A stretch of 64,000 nucleotides of DNA from assembly GCF_000412335.2 (NCBI RefSeq), contig NZ_KE161030.1, positions 4,022,626-4,086,625 of the forward strand. Reading direction: 5' to 3'. The translations under genes were made by a program, and so were the position numbers. Shown here in pieces: positions 47,805 through 56,803 of the stretch; positions within the stretch are counted from its first letter, which is position 1; every line of letters starts with the position of its first letter. Under the pieces are notes generated by a model, which saw nothing but the letters and a program-made list of their open reading frames with translations, made no database searches and was not told the DNA's origin. The DNA is from Cedecea davisae DSM 4568. GTDB taxonomy: Bacteria; Pseudomonadota; Gammaproteobacteria; Enterobacterales; Enterobacteriaceae.

Positions 47805-50800
47805 GCATCATGAATTACTGGCCGACCTTCGAGAACATAGAGCAGTGCATCCGTAACGAAGCCGAGGAACTACAAGATGATGTGCTGCTGGCGGTGCATG
47901 AGTCGATGATCCTTACCCGTCGCGATGTTAATAATAATCGGACATTCCTTCGAGATGAGGATCTGTTTACCAAGTTGCTGAGCACCGAGCGCGCAATTCC
48001 ACTGATTGGGCGTTCAGGGATGGGGAAATCTCACTTAGTGCGCTGGCTGGGCTGTCGTCTCAAAAGCCACCTGCAAGCTAAAGACGAGCTTAAACAGTGG
48101 GAAATTATTCGTATTCCGAAAAATGCCAGCCTGCGTCAGGTACTTCTGCTGATCCTGACCAACTTACACGGCGGCATTTTTGATGACGCGCGTAAACGCG
48201 TTGACGATGTGGCTCAAAAGCACTCAGCGAAAGATCTCGCCGATCTACTACTGACAATGATGTCACACCAGTTACAGAACATGTACGACGAGGCGATGGA
48301 GCAGGGAAAAGAATATGAATCACAAGGGAAAAAGATCCCTGAAGATATAGACAACCATATTTCTGCAGTCATCGAAGAAGTGGAAAACGGGATCGGCAAC
48401 CTGATCACCGATCCTAACTTTAAGCAGAACCTGCTCAAACCAGAGCATTGTATCTATAAACGTGCAAGTCGTATGAGCGATGGGCTTAAAGGAGGTGACG
48501 AGGCACACGATCATTACGAATTGGTGCCTGCGGATCTCTTCTTCCAAGACAACATCGATGATCTGTCGTCGCTCGCGCGCGAGTACATTCGCCATTCTCG
48601 TATCGATGAACATGATAACGAAAAAGCCCGTATACAGGCAGTTCATGTCCTGAATGAAGCGATGCATGCAGCGTTAAAGTCGCTGTTTGCCAAACTCTTT
48701 ACCTTCAACGGAGGTAACTTTCAGGAGTTGTTCCGGGAGATCCGCCGCGAACTACTCGCGCAGGATCGCCGACTGGTTATTTTAGTGGAAGATATGGCGG
48801 CTATTTCGGCAATTGAAGATGTGCTGATTGACAGCCTAATCGAGGAAGGTATTCGCGACGGGGTAAAAACGCTCTGCCCGGTGCATTCTATCATTGCTGT
48901 CACCGACAACTATCCGGGTTATAAGCGTCGTCAGGAAACGCTGATGACGCGCGCAGGCTATGAGTGGATCATAGAAAGCACCGGCCGAGAGAATAACGAA
49001 GAGCGCATTGTGTCGTTGTGTGGTCGCTACCTGAATGCGGCACGCCATGGCGCAGCGTCACTAAAGCAAACGCGGGCACAAGGTTTGAACGACTGGCCAC
49101 CAATCTGGCAGGATGAGCCAACGCCAAACTGGCTGGAGGATTTTAGCAGTACAGCTAAGCTGGGCATTCCCCTATTCCCATTTAACCGTAACGCAATCCA
49201 AGCGCTGGCAAATAAAAACTGTCGCGACAGCAACGGTCAGCTTACTTTTAACCCACGAATTGTGATTAACCGTATCCTTCTGGATGTTCTGCGTGATTGT
49301 CGTGCCGAAGCGGAACGCGGCGCGTTCCCGCCACCAAATCTTGCAGGCATTACCACAGATGCGGAAATTCAATGGAATATCAGTCAGTCAACTACAAACA
49401 GAGCCGCCAGTGCGTCGTCACTTGCAGCGATCTGGGGCTACGGTAGCTACTCATGGGATGAAGTCTGCAAGCAACTGCCGCCGGGAATCGCGAGAGCTTT
49501 TGGCCTTAATGAATTAGCTGAAAGCCTTAGCGGTAAAGCTCCACACCCATCCAATGTTACTGGCACTGGCACTGGCACTGGCACTGGCACTGGCACTGGC
49601 ACTGGCACTGGCACTGGCACTGGCACTGGCACTGGCACTGATATTGAACCACCAGAACAAGCGGTGACAAATCTGGCGCTACCTTTTGTCAAATATCTTA
49701 AAGCCTGGGTAGACGAAAAAACCGTTTTACCTCAGGAGGTTGCCCGTGATCTGCGTGCCGGGCTTAACCGCTGTTATGAGCTATATGCTCAGGTTGAGTT
49801 TTTCGGCATGGTAGACCGGCCTTCGCTTATCGAACGCAATCCATTGATTAGTATCCCATTATCAGTTTCTGATCCTTCAAACGCCATTGTGAAATTCTAC
49901 GACCGCAAAGACCTTGACGATCCGTTACGCAGAATTGAGATCTACAACATATCTTTGGCAATACTACGCATTCAGCATTATGCCAGTCTTGAAAAAGGGC
50001 TCAGCTACCCGGAAGCGTTGGAAGACTACGCACACTATGAAAACTTTGTCAGTTGGTGGGTGCCGCAGACCGCGGAGATTGCAATCAACCATGCCCGAGC
50101 GCGGAAACTGAAGCCTGCGCTGCGTAATCATTATCAAAAAGCGCTGCTGCTAGGCCTGTTGACTGGCAAAGAAAATCCGGCGGGGCTCATTGATGCACTT
50201 TGCCTGACGCAGAAAGGCGTCGGTCGAACTGAGGGTAAGAATCAAGGACGAACAATCAAAACAAGCCCATCCGATCTCTGTTTCTACGGACTCGAGGCCA
50301 ACCAGAAAACACATTCCAGCATAAAAGTGGCTGAAGCCCGGCAGGCAGCACTTCAGGGGTGGGACGACGCCCGCGACGCATGGCTTTCTCAGGTTGCCGT
50401 CCCTGAATTAAGTTCCGGGCTCACCTCAGCCCGAGCACTTGAAGCCGAAGTGGTAACCTCCGCGTTGCGAGAGATCCAGAAAGAACCGCTTGGAGCGGAT
50501 GTGCAGCGTGCGGCAGAGACAGCCCGCAAAGAGATCGCATCAACTATCGAAAATGCACAACTCTTTGAAAATATAAAAAATCAGGATGACTTCATTGCCC
50601 TTCTCGATGAGTGGCAGATGTTTATCGAAGCGGTACGCACCCAATATTACCCTTCGGAATCCGAGCAGATCAGAAACTCATCATGGTTGCTGGGTGAAAT
50701 TGAAGCATTAAGAGTAGACGCAGAGGCCAGCCTGAACACGCTGCTCACGCTTAATTCCCTCGTCAGACAGAAAGATGCCTTCATTCTGTGGCATGACATT

Positions 50801-51001
50801 TCCCATCTGGATGGTGATTACGTCAGCCGTATCGGTAACCTTCTTGCGCAATGGCAGAATATTCAATCGAAAATCAGCTTTACGCTACAGCAGGTAAACA
50901 GTAAGGGTGACGCGCCGAAACTCGAAAGTGCCCGCAGGCAGGTTGAAGATAGACTGAAAAATCTGGCAGCTGATATCAGTGCCTCTGGGGTGAATGAATG
51001 A
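47801..51001 (+). CDS. dpdH: DpdH, large P-loop ATPase
   Basis: A 1,066-residue protein with Walker A IGRSGMGKSHL (residues 70-80), Walker B-like LVILVEDMAAI, and long helical C-terminal regions. It is the ATPase of the dpd restriction side. A Thr-Gly dipeptide repeat (13 units) at about residues 587-613 comes from 13 tandem ACTGGC hexamers and probably forms a flexible linker between the ATPase half and the C-terminal half. It overlaps dpdG and dpdI by ATGA. The frame stays open whatever the number of hexamers. Confidence 0.87.
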   Translation: MSIMNYWPTFENIEQCIRNEAEELQDDVLLAVHESMILTRRDVNNNRTFLRDEDLFTKLLSTERAIPLIGRSGMGKSHLVRWLGCRLKSHLQAKDELKQWEIIRIPKNASLRQVLLLILTNLHGGIFDDARKRVDDVAQKHSAKDLADLLLTMMSHQLQNMYDEAMEQGKEYESQGKKIPEDIDNHISAVIEEVENGIGNLITDPNFKQNLLKPEHCIYKRASRMSDGLKGGDEAHDHYELVPADLFFQDNIDDLSSLAREYIRHSRIDEHDNEKARIQAVHVLNEAMHAALKSLFAKLFTFNGGNFQELFREIRRELLAQDRRLVILVEDMAAISAIEDVLIDSLIEEGIRDGVKTLCPVHSIIAVTDNYPGYKRRQETLMTRAGYEWIIESTGRENNEERIVSLCGRYLNAARHGAASLKQTRAQGLNDWPPIWQDEPTPNWLEDFSSTAKLGIPLFPFNRNAIQALANKNCRDSNGQLTFNPRIVINRILLDVLRDCRAEAERGAFPPPNLAGITTDAEIQWNISQSTTNRAASASSLAAIWGYGSYSWDEVCKQLPPGIARAFGLNELAESLSGKAPHPSNVTGTGTGTGTGTGTGTGTGTGTGTGTGTDIEPPEQAVTNLALPFVKYLKAWVDEKTVLPQEVARDLRAGLNRCYELYAQVEFFGMVDRPSLIERNPLISIPLSVSDPSNAIVKFYDRKDLDDPLRRIEIYNISLAILRIQHYASLEKGLSYPEALEDYAHYENFVSWWVPQTAEIAINHARARKLKPALRNHYQKALLLGLLTGKENPAGLIDALCLTQKGVGRTEGKNQGRTIKTSPSDLCFYGLEANQKTHSSIKVAEARQAALQGWDDARDAWLSQVAVPELSSGLTSARALEAEVVTSALREIQKEPLGADVQRAAETARKEIASTIENAQLFENIKNQDDFIALLDEWQMFIEAVRTQYYPSESEQIRNSSWLLGEIEALRVDAEASLNTLLTLNSLVRQKDAFILWHDISHLDGDYVSRIGNLLAQWQNIQSKISFTLQQVNSKGDAPKLESARRQVEDRLKNLAADISASGVNE
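49559..49640 (+). repeat. (ACTGGC)13 hexanucleotide tandem repeat inside dpdH
   Basis: Thirteen perfect copies of ACTGGC (49559-49636) plus ACTG. In frame it encodes (Thr-Gly)13-Thr. No base deviates over 82 bp, a sign of recent expansion by slippage. Copy-number change would alter linker length by two residues per unit without breaking the frame. Confidence 0.97.
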
Positions 51002-51825
51002 GTACGTTAAGCCAACAGCTTGCAGAGATGCAGAAGCAACTGGACTTAAGCGTCCAGGCGAGTAAAGCCACGCAAATTATTGAGAAATGCGGCATCGTTA
51101 TCTCAAAAACCGACACCGTCGCCGGGCATTATGGCCGCCTTAAATACCAATACCCGGCCCTGCAAATTCTGCCGTCTGACTTGAGGGTCAATTGGAGAGA
51201 AGATCAGCGAAATGAACTCAAAAATGCGGCTAACAGCGTCAATAACCTGCTGTCGCAGTGGAGCCGCTGGCTGAATAATCAGACCCAGGTAGCAGCCGCT
51301 GCCAATACGCAAGCCTCTGATGAACCGTTGGATGAAACGCTTACAATGCAGGAACCCACGGCCTATGACATTATTCAAAATGACTCCCTGACCAACTGCG
51401 TGAGCCAAGCACTCAGCCTGCACCGCACGCTGAGCGACCAGTTGAAAAATGCATGGGAAGAGTGGCAGCAGATCCTGTATCAGCAAATTCAGGTAGACAG
51501 CAAAACCCTCGATGCTCAGCAGAAACTCGAGAAACTGAAAGAGATTGCTGACGAATACCTAAGCCTGCGCGACCAGTTTGACACCTTGATCCAGCCTTTA
51601 CCTGAGAACGGCGAGAGCGTGACAAAGATCCGGGCAATGGCGGAGCACCTGAACACCCTGCGCGGTATGATGAAAACTGACTGGCCAGAAGCGGTGCAGA
51701 ACTTCCTTGATCGCATCAATGGCCCGCAGCGAAACAAACCAACGCTGAGCGCATTGACGACAGAAGTGTTTGAGTGGCTGCGGGATGAAGACATGCTGGA
51801 AGAATTTGTGATTACAAGGAAATAG
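50998..51825 (+). CDS. dpdI: DpdI
   Basis: A 275-residue, mostly alpha-helical protein with likely coiled coils (LSQQLAEMQKQLDLSVQASK at the start; DSKTLDAQQKLEKLKEIADE). No catalytic motif seen. Family work ties dpdI to the restriction phenotype. It overlaps dpdH (ATGA) and ends 4 bp before dpdJ, so it may be a structural partner of the large ATPase or helicases. Confidence 0.82.
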   Translation: MSTLSQQLAEMQKQLDLSVQASKATQIIEKCGIVISKTDTVAGHYGRLKYQYPALQILPSDLRVNWREDQRNELKNAANSVNNLLSQWSRWLNNQTQVAAAANTQASDEPLDETLTMQEPTAYDIIQNDSLTNCVSQALSLHRTLSDQLKNAWEEWQQILYQQIQVDSKTLDAQQKLEKLKEIADEYLSLRDQFDTLIQPLPENGESVTKIRAMAEHLNTLRGMMKTDWPEAVQNFLDRINGPQRNKPTLSALTTEVFEWLRDEDMLEEFVITRK

Positions 51826-51829
51826 TGAC

Positions 51830-54800
51830 ATGACTCCTGAGGATATAAGTCGTCTGCATGCGGCGCTGGATGTACTCGAAGGGCGCGAAGCTGAGTTGCT
51901 GGTCTGGGGAGACACGGAAGGCGCCTTTACGGATGTGGATATTCTGTCCCTGTTTGCCCACCATTTTCCTGATGATAATGGCAAAGTGCTGATGCAGGAT
52001 CTTCAAGAAGCCGCGATGTTATTTAGCATCCCCAATACTCAGGGAATGAGGCTATATCGCACTCGTATGGCGGAATCTGTTCATCTCTTTCGCCATCAGC
52101 GCCAGTGGTTTCGCGGCCAGCAGTTGAATCGCACGCGGTCGCTGGTGGCTGACTATCGCTTTATCCGCCGCCCGCGCAGTTACCCGGCAAGGATATATCC
52201 GGCTGAAAAGGTGCTGAATCAATGGTCCGACGTGGAGTGGATGAACGACATTAAACGTCAGGCCCTGCTAACGCTTATCGGTGATTTCTCCATAGCCGGT
52301 TTTCAGTCTAAGGCTACGGCGCGCATCCTGAGGGCATGGGATTTTCACAGCAGCCACCCACACGCCAAAGAAGCAACCGCCACCATCGTATGTGCCGGCA
52401 CCGGCAGCGGTAAAACCCTGGCGTTTTATCTGCCTGCTCTAACATCACTTATCAACGATCTACAACGCGATTGCTCGGCGCGGGTTCGCTCACTGGCTCT
52501 TTATCCTCGTAAAGAGTTGCTTAAAGATCAGTTTATGGAGACTTGGGGAAAATGCCGTGAAGTGGACACCCAGGCACAGAAACTTTCAGGGCGAAAAATC
52601 CGCATTGGCTCATTCTTTGGCGATACGCCGTACAGCATCCAGTACGTTGATAAAGACAAAGATCTTCCTTTTGATCTGCTACGCTGCAGCACTCCAAAAT
52701 GCCAAGGCGAAATGCGCTGGAAAGCGGAAGATATCCGTCAGGGCAAAGAGATCTTGCGCTGTACGCACTGCACGCACAGCGTGGGTGAAGATGAAGTGGT
52801 GCTCACCCGCGTCTCATTGATGAATAGCCCACCGGATATTTTGTTTACCACCACTGAAATGCTCAACCAGCATCTAGGCAACAATAAGGCCAGCCACCTG
52901 TTCGGTGTCGGCATGAACGTAATTGCGCCGCCGGTAGTTTTGCTCGATGAGGTCCATACCTATTCAGGCAACAGCGGCGCGCAAACTGCCTATCTACTTC
53001 GTCGCTGGATGCAACTGGCGCGCTGCCGCCCGCATTTTGTGGGCCTCTCGGCAACGTTGAGCGATGCTGAGCGGTTCTTCGCAGACTTGGTAGGAGCCAA
53101 CAAAAAACATGTCATGCTCATTGAGCCCGCTTTTCAGGAGATGGTAGACGAAGGGGCTGAATATCTGTTGGCACTGCGAGGCGACCCCGTTTCGCAAACG
53201 GCGCTGCTCTCAACCACCATCCAAACCAGTATGCTGGCACGCCGGATTATGGATACCCGAAAAGCCACGTCGCACGGCACCTGGGGTCGCAAAACCTTCG
53301 TCTTTACCGACGATCTTGATATCAATAACCGCCTCTACCACCAGCTTTGCGATGCCGAAGGGTGGCGTACGCGCGGACAACAACTTCTGCCTAACGAAAC
53401 TCCGCTGGCAGCTCAGCGTAACGAAAACAATGGTGCTTCCGACGCATTGACCCTTGCCGGTCAAAATTGGCGAATGGTGATCGATATTGGGCATCCTCTT
53501 GATGGTCACGATCGTGCCATCGTGGCGCGGACATCCAGCCAGGACGCTGGAGTCAATCCTAAAGCCGACGTTGTCGTGGCAACCGCCTCGCTGGAAGTCG
53601 GCTTTAACGATCCTTCAGTCGGGGTAGTGATTCAGCATAAAGCACCGCGTAATGTCGCTTCTTATCTGCAACGCAAAGGCCGTGCCGGGCGCTCAAGAAC
53701 CATGCGCCCCTGGATGGTGGTCGTGCTGTCAGAATTCGGTCGCGATCGCGTGGTGTACCAACGTTATGAGGAACTGGTGACACCGGAAATCAAGGGCCAG
53801 TCTCTCCCTCTAGGCAATATCCATATCCAGAAAATGCAGGCAGCAATGGCAACTCTGGACTGGCTAAGCATGAAGATCCCTGGCAGTAACATCTGGTCAT
53901 TGCTGAACAATCCGCCCAAAAGCAAAGAGCAGCAAGGGCATCTGGAGCGCATGCTCACTTTGATTTCCGCCGGGCTGGAAAAGAATGTCTCTCAGCAGGA
54001 ACTCGAACAATACTTATTCTACGCGCTGAAAATAACCGAGCTGCAACTTCAGCGCGTTATGTGGTCTCCGCCACGCTCTATAATGATGGAGTTGCTCCCG
54101 ACCTTGAAGCGCCAATTGACCACCCGGTGGTCGCTGATGGGTACTCCCGGCGCAGACAGATCGACGGGGCGTTCACCACTGCCTTCGTTTATTCCAGCAG
54201 CCCTCTTCAGCGAGCTGAACTTGCCTGAACTGAGCATCCAGCTCGAACGCCGCTTTACGAAATATGAAAATCTGCCATTTATTCAGGGCCTGAAGGAGTT
54301 TGCACCGGGTCGTATCTCCAAGCGCTACGCCATTTATTCCGATCTGGAAGCCGATTGGCTGGTGCCAAACAATTTTGTGCCGCAACTGAACCAGGTTTCA
54401 GACATCGATTTCGAGATCAACGAGGCATTTGGTGATACCTGGCAGCCGGAGTGTCTGATAACCCTTGCGGATGCATCGCAGCTAAAAGTCATTCGTCCTC
54501 TGCAAATTATTACCCGATCTCTTGATTTCAAACAGAATCTGACTGAGAAGAGTAATTCTCAGCTAACCTGGCACACTTACTTTTCCACAGATGCCCATGC
54601 CGAAGCGATGGCGATCCCCGCTGGGCCATGGAGCACAGTGTTGCGGTCCGCCACGTTTTATACACATCAACATATGACACCCCTTGAGCTGACGCGTTAT
54701 GCCACCGCCGCCAGCGCTTCGCTGCGCAGTAAAAGCAAACAGCAGGCCTGGGTGAATTTTAGATGGGTCGAAAACGGTCACCCAGTCGCAGTTGGTGCCC

Positions 54801-56260
54801 GCCAGTGGGTGGATGGCATGAAGCTGAGTTTTACGCTGCCTCCCGCACTGCATCAGCAGGTCATGAATGATACAAAGTTAGCCGGGTCTCTCAGAACGCT
54901 CTATTTCCGCCACTGTATTAGCAGTGAAGCTCGTTTTGAATATGACAGTTTCACCGCTGACTGGATCTACGAGTGCTATATGGCGGCGCTGACCAAAGAA
55001 GTTGTCAGCAGCACAGCCCTCACTGATGCAATTCACGCTCTACGCACGCCGGAGGGCAGAGAGTCGCTGGCGACAATTGCCGACTCGCTGTTCCAGGCCG
55101 AAAATATTTTTGAAAACAAAGAAGATGGAGATGGCTCAGCGGAGCGCCAGGAGCTACAGCAGCAGTTGAGGAGTCTGTTCAACGAGCCGGAACTGCTTGC
55201 AATGCTTGATACGCATAGCGCCGTGTTGACTGACGACCTCAGCCAGAATGCCTCTTTTTGCCAGTGGCTCCAGACGTTGTTGATCAGCACCTTCTCAGGT
55301 GCCGTAAAACAGACCAGCCATATGTTGCTGCCTGAGGTGGACGACAGAGGACTGCTCGTTGACGCCGTTCTTAATGGGGAGCAACTCGATATCTGGCTCA
55401 CCGAATCAGAGCCTGGGGGCTGCGGGATTATCACCCGCCTCGAAGAAGCGTTCCACGGCGATCCGGTCGCCCTGCTGAATCTGTTTATTCGTAGCTTTGC
55501 CGCCAGCGACTACGAGCAGATCGATGACGATCTCTTCGAACTGCTCTCGCGACTCCCTTCAAACACCACATTGCAGCAGACGCTGAACGATTTACGCTTA
55601 GCGGGGAGTCATCATGATCGCCGGATTGCGAATGGAAACCTACGCACTGAGCTAAAAAAACAAGGATTTGCGCTTTCTCACAGCTTTATGTCTGTGTTGC
55701 ATACCCGCATCCTTCGCCCTGGCAGCCAGCTTTCTCACGATCGGCGCTTGCTGGACTATCTGCGCGAATGGCGGGCGCTAGAGGCCAAAGCTGGTTATGA
55801 GATTAACCTGAATATTTTTGCCCATACTCAGGCAATTCAGGAACTTCCCGGAGCGAACGTCACAAAAATTTTCGACCGTTTTTGCCAGATTCAGGGCATG
55901 CTGTGGCAGCGTGGCAATACTATCCGCCAGTCGATACTCAGCTACTACAACCCCTTTGATAACGGGCCAAAACTCACGGAAAGGCTGCTGCTCAGCACCT
56001 TGTTCTGGCAACCTGCGACGCAGATTGATGTGACAGACAGCGACTGGCTTTCGCAGATCCACACGGCGATCTCTCGCGAAGGGTTTGCTGAATTACTGAT
56101 CCCCCGGGAAGCCCGCCAACAGGTGGTACAGACCATATCCGCGTTACAACTGGTACCTATCGATTATTTCGGCCTGCACCTCTACCCGAGAATTGGGGCT
56201 GTCGACTATCGAGGCGGCAACATCGTGTTGCGAGTCGAACTGGCTGAAGCCCTGCAGTAA
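51830..56260 (+). CDS. dpdJ: DpdJ, giant DEAD/DEAH-box helicase
   Basis: A 1,476-residue superfamily 2 helicase: VCAGTGSGKTLAFYLPAL (near 188), LLDEVHTYSG (near 370), LSATLSDAERF, and LQRKGRAGRSR (near 613). A four-Cys zinc site lies between the motifs (CSTPKCQGE and LRCTHCTHS, near 285-320), and the C-terminal 700 residues resemble the DUF1998-type tail of such helicases. It is the largest protein of the dpd restriction side. AAGGAAATAG precedes the ATG. Confidence 0.87.
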   Translation: MTPEDISRLHAALDVLEGREAELLVWGDTEGAFTDVDILSLFAHHFPDDNGKVLMQDLQEAAMLFSIPNTQGMRLYRTRMAESVHLFRHQRQWFRGQQLNRTRSLVADYRFIRRPRSYPARIYPAEKVLNQWSDVEWMNDIKRQALLTLIGDFSIAGFQSKATARILRAWDFHSSHPHAKEATATIVCAGTGSGKTLAFYLPALTSLINDLQRDCSARVRSLALYPRKELLKDQFMETWGKCREVDTQAQKLSGRKIRIGSFFGDTPYSIQYVDKDKDLPFDLLRCSTPKCQGEMRWKAEDIRQGKEILRCTHCTHSVGEDEVVLTRVSLMNSPPDILFTTTEMLNQHLGNNKASHLFGVGMNVIAPPVVLLDEVHTYSGNSGAQTAYLLRRWMQLARCRPHFVGLSATLSDAERFFADLVGANKKHVMLIEPAFQEMVDEGAEYLLALRGDPVSQTALLSTTIQTSMLARRIMDTRKATSHGTWGRKTFVFTDDLDINNRLYHQLCDAEGWRTRGQQLLPNETPLAAQRNENNGASDALTLAGQNWRMVIDIGHPLDGHDRAIVARTSSQDAGVNPKADVVVATASLEVGFNDPSVGVVIQHKAPRNVASYLQRKGRAGRSRTMRPWMVVVLSEFGRDRVVYQRYEELVTPEIKGQSLPLGNIHIQKMQAAMATLDWLSMKIPGSNIWSLLNNPPKSKEQQGHLERMLTLISAGLEKNVSQQELEQYLFYALKITELQLQRVMWSPPRSIMMELLPTLKRQLTTRWSLMGTPGADRSTGRSPLPSFIPAALFSELNLPELSIQLERRFTKYENLPFIQGLKEFAPGRISKRYAIYSDLEADWLVPNNFVPQLNQVSDIDFEINEAFGDTWQPECLITLADASQLKVIRPLQIITRSLDFKQNLTEKSNSQLTWHTYFSTDAHAEAMAIPAGPWSTVLRSATFYTHQHMTPLELTRYATAASASLRSKSKQQAWVNFRWVENGHPVAVGARQWVDGMKLSFTLPPALHQQVMNDTKLAGSLRTLYFRHCISSEARFEYDSFTADWIYECYMAALTKEVVSSTALTDAIHALRTPEGRESLATIADSLFQAENIFENKEDGDGSAERQELQQQLRSLFNEPELLAMLDTHSAVLTDDLSQNASFCQWLQTLLISTFSGAVKQTSHMLLPEVDDRGLLVDAVLNGEQLDIWLTESEPGGCGIITRLEEAFHGDPVALLNLFIRSFAASDYEQIDDDLFELLSRLPSNTTLQQTLNDLRLAGSHHDRRIANGNLRTELKKQGFALSHSFMSVLHTRILRPGSQLSHDRRLLDYLREWRALEAKAGYEINLNIFAHTQAIQELPGANVTKIFDRFCQIQGMLWQRGNTIRQSILSYYNPFDNGPKLTERLLLSTLFWQPATQIDVTDSDWLSQIHTAISREGFAELLIPREARQQVVQTISALQLVPIDYFGLHLYPRIGAVDYRGGNIVLRVELAEALQ

Positions 56261-56272
56261 GGAGAACGATGA

Positions 56273-56803
56273 ATGGAAGAGCAACGACAAATATTTCTCC
56301 ATGGACCTCTCGGACAGCGACAACTGAGGGAAGTACTGAGTGCGCAGTTCAGTGGGCTTATCCTGTACCCTGAACTCATCTGGCTGATCTCGCCATGGAT
56401 GAGCGATTTTGACGTCATTGATAATCGCGGGGGGCAATGGAGTTTTCTTGATCCGTCGTGGGGTGCCAGAATGGTCAGTTTCCAGGAACTTCTGGCGACG
56501 GCGGTGAATAACGGCTGTCCACTCAGGATAGTCACTCGCCCGGACACGCTTAACAAAGTGTTCGTTGAGCGACTGCAGGCAAGACTTTCGCCGAATCATG
56601 ATATGCAATGCTCCTATTATGAGAACCTACATGCCAAAGGCATGTTAACAAAGCACTTCTTTCTGAAAGGTTCGATGAACTACACCTGGAGCGGTGCGAA
56701 CCTTAACGATGAGCATTTGCTGTTCTCCAGCAACAAAACCCTCATTTCTGACGCACTGATTGAATTCGGTGGGCAATATACCTTCGGTGACAGTGATGAA
56801 TAA
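56273..56803 (+). CDS. dpdK: DpdK, phospholipase-D-like nuclease
   Basis: A 176-residue PLD-fold protein with one HxK motif (ENLHAKGMLTKHFFLKGSMN, His near residue 119) followed by GSMNYTWSGANLNDE, where the second conserved Asn and Glu lie. One motif per chain means it should act as a dimer, like Nuc and BfiI. It is the best candidate for the DNA-cutting subunit of the dpd system. AAGGAG precedes the ATG at 56273; a nearer ATG at 56269 is out of frame. Confidence 0.87.
   Translation: MEEQRQIFLHGPLGQRQLREVLSAQFSGLILYPELIWLISPWMSDFDVIDNRGGQWSFLDPSWGARMVSFQELLATAVNNGCPLRIVTRPDTLNKVFVERLQARLSPNHDMQCSYYENLHAKGMLTKHFFLKGSMNYTWSGANLNDEHLLFSSNKTLISDALIEFGGQYTFGDSDE

Noticed and set aside
49559..49640. 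Phase-variable on/off switch in dpdH
   Set aside because: Six-base units cannot shift the reading frame, so only linker length would change.
49559..49640. CRISPR or other spacer-containing array
   Set aside because: The units are directly adjacent with no spacers, and no cas genes are present.
49447..49692. Leftward frame encoding a Val-Pro repeat
   Set aside because: It is the complement of the ACTGGC tract inside dpdH, not a gene.
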